Notes: generated by a model from the letters alone, not told the origin. Counted from the first letter of the stretch, positions 1-8,830 are shown. The stretch: 64,000 bases of DNA from Prevotella intermedia ATCC 25611 = DSM 20706 (GCF_001953955.1 NZ_CP019300.1:930001-994000), one strand, 5' to 3'. Numbers and translations are program-made.

Positions 1-21
1 GAGGGTAAAAATAAATAGTAT

Positions 22-29
22 TACCTTTG
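22..29 (+). promoter_or_regulatory. -7 promoter box for the BspA-like gene
   Basis: TACCTTTG matches the Bacteroidetes TAnnTTTG -7 consensus. It would start an mRNA near base 35, giving a leader of about 78 nt before the ATG at 113. The -33 region is cut by the window edge. Confidence 0.5.
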
Positions 30-112
30 TAAAAAAATTAAAAGGGATGGCTTGTTTTGATATTTTACTTACTGAATTATAATTAAATAAGATAGACAGA
101 AACAATTTATAT

Positions 113-2068
113 ATGAAGAAAATTTTATTTTTATGTATTAGCTTGCTAATACTCGGTAATGCTAAGGCAGAGCTTAAGCATTCTACAGCTGCTGATGGCA
201 CTGTTACACTTACATTACAGCGAACAGGAGATTTAAAAGATGGCTACAATGGATTGCCGGAAACAGTTAAAAATGCTACCAAAATGGTGGTTGTTACGCA
301 GAATGGAGCACAGATAAGTTCTGAAGATGCGTATTTCTTGTTTGGTAGTTGGAATTACCAAAATCAATTTCCTAACATTCTAAAACTTGATTTGGAAAAT
401 GCTAAATTAATGAATGATGCTGATTTGCAATGGTTGGGAATGATGTCAAAGTTAGAATATCTTACTTTTCCAAAGACTACAAAAGAAGTACCTACTCAAT
501 GTTTGGTTAGTAAACGAAATAATTGTATCAAGGAAGTTATTTTCCCTGATAACTTAGAAAATCCTGATGAAGTTGTGAATATAGGGGTTCAAGCATTTCA
601 ACAATCAAAGACATTAGAAAAGATAATCTTTAAAAAAGGTGTTGGCACAATAGGTCGTCAATGCTTTGCACAATGTACAGCTTTAAAAAATGTAGAGTTT
701 TATAATGGAACAAAAACGATAGATGCACAGGCATTTAAAGATTGTTCTAAGTTGGAAGATATAGTATTACCCGAAGGATTGGAAGAAATTAAAAAAGGTG
801 CTTTTCATGGTTCGGCAATAAAGACTATTCGTTTGCCAAATTCACTTAGGTATATTCGTGAACAAGCATTTGGGTTATGTTATGAATTAAAAACAATAAC
901 AATTCCTGCTAATGTTGAACTTATAGAGAAAACTGCTTTCCAACAGAATTACAATCTTTCAGATGTATATGTTCTTGGTACAGAAACAAAATGTGCCGAA
1001 CAAGGATTTGAGCCTATTAATACTCAATGGTACACGTACAATGGTGCAGGAACTGGAGAAAAAGTAACAAGAAAAGATTACCACCCTTACGATGAAACGA
1101 AAATGAAAACACGTACTGTATTTCATTATCCAAAAGCCGCTTATGAAAAATATGTGAATGAAGACGCAAGAACATTAGGAACTTCTTCTAATACCCGAGC
1201 ATACACGACAGGTGAATATGGACACAAATGGGCAAAAATAGAAGACGGAAGATACAACAATGGTAACAATTCAAATACCTATCCCGAGTATAAAGGCTGG
1301 CAAGACTTTATGCTTATTGGGGGCGAAGTAAAAGAAGAAAGCTGGGAAGATATGAAAGGCGATAAGTGGTATACGATGTGTTTTCCATTCGAAATGACTC
1401 GTGAGCAATTGGAAAGTGCATACGGTGCTACTGTTGAAGTTGTTGAGTTCTCTGGTGTTAAAGTTGCCAAAGACAAGAAGAATAATAAAACCATTAAGTT
1501 AGAATTTAAAAAAGTGGTAGAAGGAAGTACGAAAGCTCACCACCCTTATATGATTCACCCAGGATTTCATACTGGTGATAGGAAAGGCGTACTGTGCACT
1601 ATTACAGGTGTTGATATAAAGAAAGCAAAAGAAAACGAAAAGGCAGACTTATTAAAGAAGGTTTCCTTTGAAGCTGATGGTGTTACTTATACGTTCGTAG
1701 GCAATTATGATGATAATAAGCAACTGGTAGAACACTCTTATTATTATTACTCTGGCGACGATGAAAGTAAGTATAAAAACAACTTTTATAAAACAAAAAC
1801 AACTGCTGGTACGAAGTGGTCGAAGTATGCAGCTTGCATTCTTCTTACCAAAGACGATGGAGTAAAGGCTAAGGTTGCTATTGAATATGCTGACAACGAA
1901 GCAGATACTCCTACCAAAATAGGTACAATATCAGTGGTTGCCGATGTGCTTAAGGACAATAGGATATATAATATCAATGGACAATTGATAAATTACAACG
2001 TCCAGAATATGGATAAACTTCCTAAAGGTATCTATATTATTAATGGTAAGAAATTTGTAAAACAATAA
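113..2068 (+). CDS. BspA-like leucine-rich-repeat secreted protein
   Basis: The 651-residue protein starts with a signal peptide (about residues 1-19, ending GNAKA). Residues about 150-290 hold LRR_5 / BspA-type repeats of the form 'AFxxCxxLexIxlPxxvxxI', typical of Bacteroidetes surface and adhesin proteins. The second half carries no repeat I recognise. The last 35 residues (IYNINGQ...LPKGIYIINGKK) are a C-terminal signature that recurs in the secreted proteins at 13787 and 15797, and probably serve export or anchoring (type IX-like sorting is an inference). A probable surface protein of unknown ligand. It is followed directly by a small ORF, perhaps in one transcript, and a terminator at 2304. 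Family assignment is firm; function is not. Confidence 0.85.
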   Translation: MKKILFLCISLLILGNAKAELKHSTAADGTVTLTLQRTGDLKDGYNGLPETVKNATKMVVVTQNGAQISSEDAYFLFGSWNYQNQFPNILKLDLENAKLMNDADLQWLGMMSKLEYLTFPKTTKEVPTQCLVSKRNNCIKEVIFPDNLENPDEVVNIGVQAFQQSKTLEKIIFKKGVGTIGRQCFAQCTALKNVEFYNGTKTIDAQAFKDCSKLEDIVLPEGLEEIKKGAFHGSAIKTIRLPNSLRYIREQAFGLCYELKTITIPANVELIEKTAFQQNYNLSDVYVLGTETKCAEQGFEPINTQWYTYNGAGTGEKVTRKDYHPYDETKMKTRTVFHYPKAAYEKYVNEDARTLGTSSNTRAYTTGEYGHKWAKIEDGRYNNGNNSNTYPEYKGWQDFMLIGGEVKEESWEDMKGDKWYTMCFPFEMTREQLESAYGATVEVVEFSGVKVAKDKKNNKTIKLEFKKVVEGSTKAHHPYMIHPGFHTGDRKGVLCTITGVDIKKAKENEKADLLKKVSFEADGVTYTFVGNYDDNKQLVEHSYYYYSGDDESKYKNNFYKTKTTAGTKWSKYAACILLTKDDGVKAKVAIEYADNEADTPTKIGTISVVADVLKDNRIYNINGQLINYNVQNMDKLPKGIYIINGKKFVKQ

Positions 2069-2089
2069 ATGATAAAACTTTTATTTAAA

Positions 2090-2278
2090 ATGAAGAAAAG
2101 CTATATTGCTACACAGACCAGTATTATATATGTGGAAAGTGAAACCGTTTTGGCGGGTAGCGGAGCTCAAGCCGGTGCAAGTGTCGGTGGAGAAGGAAGT
2201 CCAAATGAACAAAATCAAGATGAAATTCACGAAGGTGGTCCTGGTATAGCAGGTGCAAAATGGACTGAATTTGAGTAA
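2090..2278 (+). CDS. small uncharacterised Bacteroidales peptide (62 aa)
   Basis: A short ORF beginning MKKSYIATQTS and ending in a Gly/Ala-rich acidic tail. An in-frame ATG at 2069 abuts the stop of the BspA-like gene (TAAATG). I prefer 2090 because, as I recall it, this small-protein type in Bacteroidales usually begins MKK-Y-I, and 2069 adds only seven hydrophobic residues. It has no clear signal peptide or domain. It lies before the terminator and so is probably co-transcribed with the secreted protein upstream. It could be a secreted peptide or an accessory factor; nothing in the sequence decides this. Confidence 0.6.
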   Translation: MKKSYIATQTSIIYVESETVLAGSGAQAGASVGGEGSPNEQNQDEIHEGGPGIAGAKWTEFE

Positions 2279-2303
2279 TCAGATAGATAATAATTATAAT
2301 AGG

Positions 2304-2340
2304 AAAGCGATGCAGGTTATTACCTTACATCGCTTTTTCT
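2304..2340 (+). terminator. rho-independent terminator after the BspA-like operon
   Basis: A 9-bp arm AAAGCGATG pairs with CATCGCTTT, with a further AGGT/ACCT stem inside, followed by a T-run. Confidence 0.8.
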
Positions 2341-2362
2341 GTAAATATTTAATCTTATATAA

Positions 2363-2402
2363 TTCAAAAAGGTATGTCGAAAAAACGACATACCCTTTTG
2401 AA
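2363..2402 (-). terminator. terminator for dps, possibly bidirectional
   Basis: A 17-bp near-perfect inverted repeat with a 6-nt A loop; core arms are GGTATGTCG / CGACATACC. It lies just past the dps stop between convergent genes, with A/T tracts on both sides, so it may work in both directions. Confidence 0.75.
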
Positions 2403-2426
2403 ATTTAATCTGTATATTCTTGTTGC

Positions 2427-2936
2427 TTACTTCTTTTCGCAACCACAGTCGCCTTTGTGGTGGTGTTCAGCAAAAGCGAGGAGCATCCAAACAGTCTTTT
2501 CCTGTGCTGCAATGTAGCCCGTCATAAGGTCGGCAGTTACGTCGTCGTTTGCTTCACCTGCCAATGCGATGAGCGCACGTTCTTGTGCAATGAGGTTCTT
2601 GAAGTAGCCTAAGATGTGCTCCATAGCCTCTTTGCCACATTCTACCTTGCCAAGTTCCTTGATGGTTGCTATCTTCAGGTACTCGCTGAACTTGCTTTCG
2701 GGTGTGCCACCCAGCTGCAGAATGCGCTCTGCAATTTCGTCTACGTGTGCAGCAGCACTGTTATACATTTCTTCGTACTTCTCGTGCATAATGAAGAAGC
2801 TGTGTCCTTTTACGTTCCAGTGGAGGTTGCGGAGGTTGGTATAATAGATTTGGAAATCTGCCAACAACTGTGCAAGTGCTTCTCTTACTTTGCTTACCTT
2901 ACTCTCTTCTAATCCGATAAATTCTAAATTCTTCAT
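2427..2936 (-). CDS. dps: Dps family DNA-protecting ferritin-like protein
   Basis: The 169-residue protein is a four-helix Dps/mini-ferritin. The ferroxidase signature is visible: LHWNVKG (His), then a spaced HVDEIAERI segment (Asp/Glu). Dps oxidises Fe(II) with H2O2 and shields DNA in stress. The C-terminus is unusual, rich in His and Cys (EHHHKGDCGCEKK), and might bind metal. I start at 2936, behind an A/G-rich AAAGGAAAAAGT, rather than at the longer 2996, because the -7 promoter box at 2981-2988 lies inside the longer frame. Monocistronic, with its own terminator. OxyR control is common for this family, but no operator was identified. Confidence 0.93.
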   Translation of the reverse strand: MKNLEFIGLEESKVSKVREALAQLLADFQIYYTNLRNLHWNVKGHSFFIMHEKYEEMYNSAAAHVDEIAERILQLGGTPESKFSEYLKIATIKELGKVECGKEAMEHILGYFKNLIAQERALIALAGEANDDVTADLMTGYIAAQEKTVWMLLAFAEHHHKGDCGCEKK

Positions 2937-2980
2937 ACTTTTTCCTTTTAATTTGTTGTTATTTGTATCGTTTTCTGATG

Positions 2981-2988
2981 CAAAGATA
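2981..2988 (-). promoter_or_regulatory. -7 promoter box for dps
   Basis: TATCTTTG on the minus strand; predicted start near 2976, leader about 40 nt. Its position supports the shorter Dps start. Confidence 0.6.
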
Positions 2989-3223
2989 GGAAACATTTAC
3001 TTAGTCTCCAATCGGTTTTATCTATGTTAATATAGTTTTAATCTATATTAACGAGTAACTATCAGATAACAAACAGTTTATAAAAATAAAAGAAAAGAAC
3101 AGATATTGCTTTTTATTTTGAAATACTAAAAAACTGTTGCACAAAGTGCTCAGCTAAGTTAAGGTAATATATAGAATATGTAGGAATAACTTGTTTTATG
3201 GTCGAAAAGAAGAGAATAACTAT

Positions 3224-3410
3224 GTAAATATTTTTCGCAGGTGTAACTGTTGTATAACTTGCTATGCCTCAGTGTATTACAAAACCTATTGTTTTGCGTT
3301 CCAAAAGCGGCTGTTTTGCACGGTAAAAGCGTAGGTTTTGCAACGCAAAACAGCCGCTTTCGCAATGTCAAAACGCAGTTATCACTTTTTAAGGGAATTA
3401 TCTTTACAAA
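3224..3410 (+). repeat. 187-bp dispersed intergenic repeat, copy 1
   Basis: Runs from GTAAATATTTTTC to TCTTTACAAA. The core is an inverted repeat (AAAAGCGGCTGTTTTGC ... GCAAAACAGCCGCTTT) with several TTTTGC/GCAAAA words. Other copies are at 6821-7007, 24181-24367 (inverted) and 50911-51097, all exactly 187 bp. Reading frames across it give the same translation in every copy and look spurious. It fills most of the gap 2937-3552 between rpsO and dps; nothing else in that gap was recognised apart from the dps promoter and the rpsO terminator. Confidence 0.9.
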
Positions 3411-3496
3411 ACCAAAGGTGTTTTTCGGTATTTTTCTTGAGCGAGAAAAAGAAAACCAACTCAATCGATAACTATCGGCTAATCATAAGTTGGACA

Positions 3497-3535
3497 TAAA
3501 AAATCCCTACAAACAGCGATTGTTTGTGGGGATTT
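3497..3535 (-). terminator. terminator for rpsO
   Basis: A 15-bp stem (AAATCCCTACAAACA / TGTTTGTGGGGATTT, one G-T pair) with a 5-nt loop; the A-run at 3497-3503 becomes the U-run on the minus strand. Confidence 0.85.
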
Positions 3536-3552
3536 GTATGCTTTCTGAAACC

Positions 3553-3828
3553 TTATCGACGAAGGCCGAGTTTCTTAATGATTGCACGGTAACGCTCGAT
3601 GTCGTGTTTGTACAGATAGTCGAGAAGCGCACGACGCTTACCTACAAGACGAGTAAGTGAACGAGTTGTAACGAAGTCCTTGTGGTTCTTCTTAACGTGT
3701 TCTGTCAAGTGCTTGATGCGATAGGTGAACAATGCGATTTGGCTTTCTGCTGAACCAGTGTCCTCTACCTTCTGTTCTTTGCCGTACTGGCTGAAGATTT
3801 CTTCTTTCTTTTCTTTGCTTAAATACAT
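3553..3828 (-). CDS. rpsO: 30S ribosomal protein S15
   Basis: The 91-residue protein matches S15 along its length: the N-terminal helix (SKEKKEEIF), TGSAESQIA, the LTEHVKKNHKDF segment and the LVGKRRALLDYL core that contacts 16S rRNA helices. It is a primary binder of the small-subunit central domain. Transcribed alone, divergently from typA, with its own promoter (3939) and terminator (3497). S15 commonly represses its own translation; no leader structure was resolved here. Confidence 0.97.
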   Translation of the reverse strand: MYLSKEKKEEIFSQYGKEQKVEDTGSAESQIALFTYRIKHLTEHVKKNHKDFVTTRSLTRLVGKRRALLDYLYKHDIERYRAIIKKLGLRR

Positions 3829-3938
3829 TTTACTTTGTTGATTAATGTTGTTTGCAATTACATCTTTCCATTGTAAAAGCCGCCTTAATCGTAACGGCTC
3901 ACAATGTCAAATGCATCGGTATTTCCGAAAGTGCGCTG

Positions 3939-3946
3939 CAAAGTTA
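3939..3946 (-). promoter_or_regulatory. -7 promoter box for rpsO
   Basis: TAACTTTG on the minus strand, with a TTG about 19 bp upstream that fits the Bacteroidetes -33 element. Divergent from the typA promoter. Confidence 0.65.
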
Positions 3947-3989
3947 CAACATTTTATTTATTCCACAATACTTTTACGATTATTATTTG

Positions 3990-3997
3990 TAATTTTG
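3990..3997 (+). promoter_or_regulatory. -7 promoter box for typA
   Basis: TAATTTTG, 35 bp before the ATG at 4033. The -33 element is not clear. Confidence 0.5.
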
Positions 3998-4032
3998 CAC
4001 CCACAATTGAGTGTGGATTTAAGACATAATAA

Positions 4033-5835
4033 ATGCAAGATATTAGGAACATCGCAGTAATTGCGCACGTAGACCACGGTAAAACAACGCTGGTAGACAA
4101 GATGATGCTCGCTGGAAAACTCTTCCGTGACGGACAAAACAACAGCGACGAAGTGTTAGACTCCAATGACTTGGAGCGCGAACGAGGGATAACAATTCTC
4201 AGCAAAAACGTAAGTATCAATTGGAAAGATACTAAAATAAATATTCTTGATACACCGGGGCACTCCGATTTCGGTGGCGAAGTAGAACGTGTGTTGAATA
4301 TGGCAGACGGCTGTTTGCTGTTGGTAGACGCCTTCGAAGGTCCTATGCCGCAGACACGCTTTGTGCTTCAGAAGGCTCTGCAATTGGGTTTGAAGCCTGT
4401 TGTGGTAGTGAACAAGGTGGACAAACCTAACTGTCGCCCTGAAGAAGTGTACGAAATGGTGTTCGACTTGATGTGCGATTTGAACGCTACGGAGGAACAG
4501 TTGGACTTCCCCGTGGTATATGGCTCGGCAAAGAACGGCTGGATGAGCGCAAGCTGGAAGGAGCAAACCGAAAACATAGATTATCTTTTAGACTTAATCG
4601 TCAAGGCTATTCCTGCGCCACGCCGATTGGAAGGTACGCCGCAGATGCTCATTACATCGTTGGATTTCTCAAGTTATACGGGGCGAATTGCTGTCGGTCG
4701 TGTGCATCGTGGCACATTGAAAGACGGTCAGAACATTACGATCTGCCATAGAGACGGCAGCAAGGAACGCACAAAGATTAAGGAACTGCACACCTTCGAG
4801 GGTATGACGCACCGCAAGACCGATGCTGTCGGCTCTGGCGATATATGTGCCATCATCGGTTTGGAGCATTTCGAGATTGGCGATACCATTGCCGATTACG
4901 ACAATCCAGAAGCTTTGCCACCCATTGCAGTGGACGAACCAACGATGAGTATGCTCTTTACCATTAACGATTCGCCTTTCTTTGGAAAGGAAGGCAAGTT
5001 CTGTACGTCGCGCCACATAAGCGAACGCCTCGACAAAGAGCTTGAAAAGAACCTCGCCTTGCGTGTTTCGCCCGTAGAAGGAGCCATGGACAAGTGGCTT
5101 GTGAGCGGCCGTGGCGTGTTACACCTATCGGTTTTGGTGGAGACAATGCGCCGTGAGGGCTACGAATTGCAGGTGGGACAGCCACAAGTAATATACAAGG
5201 AGATAGACGGACAGCGTTGCGAGCCTATCGAGGAACTTACGATTAACGTTCCCGACGAGTTCTCAAGCAAGATGATTGATATGGTAACACGTCGCAAGGG
5301 CGAACTCTTGAGTATGGATACAGAGGGCGACCGTGTGAACATAATGTTTGAAATACCTTCTCGTGGTATAATGGGACTCCGCACAAACGTGCTTACTGCA
5401 AGTCAGGGCGAGGCGATTATGGCGCACCGTTTCAAGGAATATCAACCTTTCAAGGGCGAAATCACACGTCGTACCAATGGTTCTATGATTGCTATGGAGA
5501 ACGGAACGGCATACGCTTACTCTATCGACAAGTTGCAAGACCGTGGCAAATTCTTCATCGACCCGGGCGAAGAGGTTTACGGCGGACAGGTTGTCGGCGA
5601 GCATGTGCACGAGAAAGACTTGGTTATCAACGTAACAAAGGCGAAGCAACTTACCAATGTGCGTGCGTCAGGCTCTGACGACAAGGCGCGCGTGATACCG
5701 AAAGTGGAGATGAGCCTTGAAGAATGTATAGAATATATAAAGGTAGATGAGTATATCGAAGTAACGCCGAAGAGCATTCGTATGCGCAAGATACTGCTCG
5801 ACCACCTTGAGCGTAAGCGCGAAAGCAAGGAGTAA
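4033..5835 (+). CDS. typA: ribosome-binding translational GTPase TypA/BipA
   Basis: The 600-residue protein has the elongation-factor GTPase core: AHVDHGKTTL at residues 11-20 (G1), RERGITI, DTPGHSDF (G3), NKVDKP (G4). EF-G-like domains and the TypA-specific C-terminal region follow. TypA/BipA binds the ribosome near the EF-G site and supports subunit assembly and stress growth. Length is normal for the family. The frame begins at the first methionine with the N-terminus already aligned to the family (MQDIRNIAVIAH). Monocistronic, with its own promoter in the divergent gap with rpsO. Confidence 0.97.
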   Translation: MQDIRNIAVIAHVDHGKTTLVDKMMLAGKLFRDGQNNSDEVLDSNDLERERGITILSKNVSINWKDTKINILDTPGHSDFGGEVERVLNMADGCLLLVDAFEGPMPQTRFVLQKALQLGLKPVVVVNKVDKPNCRPEEVYEMVFDLMCDLNATEEQLDFPVVYGSAKNGWMSASWKEQTENIDYLLDLIVKAIPAPRRLEGTPQMLITSLDFSSYTGRIAVGRVHRGTLKDGQNITICHRDGSKERTKIKELHTFEGMTHRKTDAVGSGDICAIIGLEHFEIGDTIADYDNPEALPPIAVDEPTMSMLFTINDSPFFGKEGKFCTSRHISERLDKELEKNLALRVSPVEGAMDKWLVSGRGVLHLSVLVETMRREGYELQVGQPQVIYKEIDGQRCEPIEELTINVPDEFSSKMIDMVTRRKGELLSMDTEGDRVNIMFEIPSRGIMGLRTNVLTASQGEAIMAHRFKEYQPFKGEITRRTNGSMIAMENGTAYAYSIDKLQDRGKFFIDPGEEVYGGQVVGEHVHEKDLVINVTKAKQLTNVRASGSDDKARVIPKVEMSLEECIEYIKVDEYIEVTPKSIRMRKILLDHLERKRESKE

Positions 5836-5943
5836 ACACTTTCTTTATTATCCCTGCCTATTCGGTTGTAGAACTGAAAAAGCCAGCCTATAATATAATA
5901 ATAAGGTGAAAAGGTCGTTTTATAAGTAAAATAAAACATACTT

Positions 5944-6633
5944 ATGAGACGACTTTTTTTATTATCTTTATTTGTGCTTTCTGTATTCGCAGTACAGGCA
6001 CAACCTAAGTGGGGAACGTGGTCGGTAGTACCACACGTCGGCGTTAGCTTTGCTAATCTAACCAATGAAGCTATCGGTGTTGCAGATAACAGAATTTCGC
6101 ATTCGCAGACGAGGATAGGTTTCTCGGGCGGTGCAGATGTATATTACCAACTGACAGATAAGTTGGCGTTGTCTGGTGGTGTTGCTTATACACAGGCAGG
6201 TTGCAACTTTGAGGACGTACCTGCCGACCTGTCAGCAAGGAGTGGCACCGTGTTCCATGATTCATATTTCAATCTTGGCTATGTTGATGTTCCATTGCTT
6301 GCTCATGTTTATGTATCGAAAGGCTTGTCGTTCTCGGTTGGTTGTCAGCCATCTTTCCTTACAAAGGCTACATCGCACACTGAAATGCAAGGCTATGAAA
6401 CGGACGGAAAGGGTGGAATAAAGTACGATAAAAATGAAGTTAGTGAAGGTAGTGCAAAGTATTTGTTCAAGAAAACCGCCTTTTCCATACCTGTTGGCTT
6501 AAGCTACGAATATGAAAACGTGATGCTGACGGCTCGCTACAATATCGGACTTTCAAAGGTTTACAACCACGATTTAAGCGATAGTAAAAACAAAATCATT
6601 ACAGTATCGGTAGGATACAAGTTTAATTTGTAA
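5944..6633 (+). CDS. outer-membrane beta-barrel protein (porin family / OMP_b-brl type)
   Basis: The 229-residue protein has a signal peptide (about 1-20, VFAVQAQ) and alternating amphipathic strands ending in an aromatic residue-rich terminal strand (IITVSVGYKFNL), as expected of a BAM-inserted barrel. Small barrels of this class are common in Bacteroidetes and mostly uncharacterised. About 108 bp separate it from typA; no clear TAnnTTTG box was found in that gap, so read-through from typA is possible. No substrate can be inferred. Confidence 0.8.
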   Translation: MRRLFLLSLFVLSVFAVQAQPKWGTWSVVPHVGVSFANLTNEAIGVADNRISHSQTRIGFSGGADVYYQLTDKLALSGGVAYTQAGCNFEDVPADLSARSGTVFHDSYFNLGYVDVPLLAHVYVSKGLSFSVGCQPSFLTKATSHTEMQGYETDGKGGIKYDKNEVSEGSAKYLFKKTAFSIPVGLSYEYENVMLTARYNIGLSKVYNHDLSDSKNKIITVSVGYKFNL

Positions 6634-6820
6634 AAGGAAACAATAAGAAACGTGAGTTTGATGTAAGAATTAAGCAGTATATTGTTTATCAAGGCAATGC
6701 CAAGAAAGAATTGATTATGATTTGATATGCTGATAATCGAAAAGAAGTGAAGTATCTTCGTCCTTATATTCTTACACTGAACTCACGTTATTTTATGAGG
6801 GAAAAGAAGACGATAAGAGT

Positions 6821-7007
6821 GTAAATATTTTTCACAAGCATAATTATTGCATAACACTCTATACGTCAGCGTGTTGCAAAACCTATTGTTTTGCATTCCA
6901 AAAGCGGCTGTTTTGCACGGTAAAAGCGTAGGTTTTGCATCGCAAAAGAGCCGCTTTCGCAATGTCAAAGCGCAGTTATCACTTTTTAACGGAATTATCT
7001 TTACAAA
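6821..7007 (+). repeat. 187-bp dispersed intergenic repeat, copy 2
   Basis: Same orientation, same length and same hairpin core as copy 1, differing by scattered substitutions without indels. It lies between convergent genes. The remainder of 6634-7345 holds a perfect hairpin (7106) and a short palindrome array (7225). Confidence 0.9.
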
Positions 7008-7105
7008 GTTAAACCTAAAAACCCTCATTATTCTATTAGAGAAGAACGCCAAAAATACCTAAGAGATGCCTACTTGAACTGCTTTCTTATACCGAACGCA
7101 CATTA

Positions 7106-7147
7106 ACAACAAACCGCCTTGGCAGAGCTGCCAAGGCGGTTTGTTGT
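7106..7147. terminator. long perfect hairpin between convergent genes
   Basis: A 20-bp perfect inverted repeat (ACAACAAACCGCCTTGGCAG and its complement) separated by 2 bp. It lacks a long T-run on either side, but its place between convergent genes suggests a bidirectional transcription stop. Confidence 0.6.
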
Positions 7148-7224
7148 ATTGTCTAAACTGTATCTTCCTTTTGTTTCTTTGAGTTTAGAAACCATTGAAA
7201 CAGTTGCCGAATAGAGGCTTTTGC

Positions 7225-7308
7225 CGTAACGGAGTTACTCCCAATCGTCGTAACTACGTTGCTCTGTTGGTCGTAACTTCGTTGCGATGAATGCCATAAC
7301 TCCGTTAC
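7225..7308. repeat. array of four GTAAC-N3-GTTAC palindromes
   Basis: Four imperfect palindromes start at 7225, 7249, 7272 and 7295 (CGTAACGGAGTTAC, CGTAACTACGTTGC, CGTAACTTCGTTGC, CATAACTCCGTTAC), a 23-24 bp period. Spacer sequence is not conserved. Intergenic, just beyond the 3' end of the DUF285 gene. Confidence 0.7.
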
Positions 7309-7345
7309 GACAAACGGTGTTGTTCCGTTACTTGTCTCTTGTTTC

Positions 7346-8830
7346 CTATTTTATAACCTTGCGTATTGTGCCGTCGCTCATACGAACGATATTTACTCCA
7401 CGCTGCAATTCCTTCTGTTTCTTGCCATTGACAGAGTAAATAGTTCTTACGGTAGCGTTGTTCGATGACATGCCTGCCGAAATTCCCGATGGTGTTTTTC
7501 TTGTGAAATATCCCGTATCGGGGTTTGCCATCGACCCATCGGTTTTGTTCTTGTCGTATGCCACTGCACCTTTGAGTTTCTCGCAGAAGCTGAACATATC
7601 CTTTGCAGTGCTGCAATTCCATGCATCATTGCAGTAAATGGTGGTCAGAGACTCGCAATGGCTGAACATTTCGCTGAACGACACTGTACCTTTCGTGTTG
7701 AAATTTGTCAGGTCGAGCGAAGTCAGTTTCTTGCAGTTCCGAAACATACTCCTCATATGGATTACTTCCTTTGTATTGAAACTCGAAATGTTGAGGGTGG
7801 TCAGACTGATGCATCCGTCGAACATATTATCCATAAAACCAACTTTAGCCGTGTTGAAGTTTGATAAGTCAAGCGATTTCAGACTGCTGCAACCACGAAA
7901 CATATTTGCCATACTGGTTACGTTAGTTGTGTTAAAGCTTGATAGGTTGAGCGAAGTCAGGTTTTGACATTCATTGAACATCTCTCCCATGTTTATTGTA
8001 TTTGCCGTATTGAAGCTCGAAAGGTCAAGTGCGGTTAGGTTTGAGCAAGCCCTGAACATATTGCCCATACGGGTAACTTTTGCTGTATTGAAGTTTGAAA
8101 GATTGAGCGATGTCAGTTTGGTGCAACTCATGAACATCTCTTCCATATCGGTTACGTTCTCGGTGTTGAAGTTCGAGACATTAATCGAGGTCATATTGGC
8201 GCAGACAGAGAACATACTGCTCATATTTCTTACGTTCTTCGTGTTAAAACTTGAAAGATTGAGCGAAGACAGTGCTTTGCAGTTGAAGAACATGTGCCTC
8301 ATGTTGGTTACGTTCTTTGTGTTGAAACTCGATAGGTCGAGCGAGGTCAGAGCAATGCAGTGCATGAACATCATGCTCATGTTGGTAACGTTTGCCGTGT
8401 TGAAGTTCGATAGGTCGAGCGAGGTTAAGGAAGTGCAAGCAAAGAACATTTCCGTCATATCGGTTACTTCAGACGTGTTGAGATTTTCCCAACCCGTGAT
8501 ATTCTTCAAGGCTCTGCAATCGCCAAACCAACAACGTGTGGTTGTCGGGCGGTAGTTTTTGAACGATGTATCGAACACGACCGTAGTAGTCCATGTATTA
8601 TTAGCTTCGGGAACTCCTGCCCAAGCCGGGCATCTGCCTTGGTATCGGGTTTCCTTAATACCATACACCGTACCCGTTCGGCTCGATTTCTGTGCGTCGT
8701 AATAGAACGTGAGCGTTGCGCCGTCGTCGCTTACTACGACATACGCTTCGTTCTTTTGTGCCTGCGTCGGTAGTGCTGCCATCAGCATTATTGCTATGGC
8801 AAACAATGAGAAAAGTAGTTTTGGTTTCAT
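7346..8830 (-). CDS. BspA-family secreted protein with 11 DUF285 repeats
   Basis: The 494-residue protein has a signal peptide (about 1-25, ending PTQAQ) and eleven consecutive 26-residue repeats of the type 'FNTxNVTNMxxMFxxCxxLTSLDLSS' (about residues 120-405), the BspA/DUF285 leucine-rich-repeat form found in Prevotella, Mycoplasma and Listeria surface proteins. The C-terminus (TIYSVNGKK...GVNIVRMSDGTIRK) resembles the shared secretion/anchoring tail. Probably surface exposed and involved in adhesion or protein binding, by family analogy. The 78-bp DNA repeats could allow repeat-number change by recombination. Confidence 0.88.
   Translation of the reverse strand: MKPKLLFSLFAIAIMLMAALPTQAQKNEAYVVVSDDGATLTFYYDAQKSSRTGTVYGIKETRYQGRCPAWAGVPEANNTWTTTVVFDTSFKNYRPTTTRCWFGDCRALKNITGWENLNTSEVTDMTEMFFACTSLTSLDLSNFNTANVTNMSMMFMHCIALTSLDLSSFNTKNVTNMRHMFFNCKALSSLNLSSFNTKNVRNMSSMFSVCANMTSINVSNFNTENVTDMEEMFMSCTKLTSLNLSNFNTAKVTRMGNMFRACSNLTALDLSSFNTANTINMGEMFNECQNLTSLNLSSFNTTNVTSMANMFRGCSSLKSLDLSNFNTAKVGFMDNMFDGCISLTTLNISSFNTKEVIHMRSMFRNCKKLTSLDLTNFNTKGTVSFSEMFSHCESLTTIYCNDAWNCSTAKDMFSFCEKLKGAVAYDKNKTDGSMANPDTGYFTRKTPSGISAGMSSNNATVRTIYSVNGKKQKELQRGVNIVRMSDGTIRKVIK

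Noticed and set aside
3159..3464. Overlapping open frames across the 187-bp repeat (also at 6783-7062, 24168-24389 and 50864-51478)
   Set aside because: The same translation appears at every repeat copy in different contexts with no consistent start or RBS, so it reflects the repeat rather than a gene.
7974..8555. 193-codon plus-strand frame opposite the DUF285 gene
   Set aside because: It mirrors the 78-bp repeats of the minus-strand gene, whose signal peptide and repeat family are clear.
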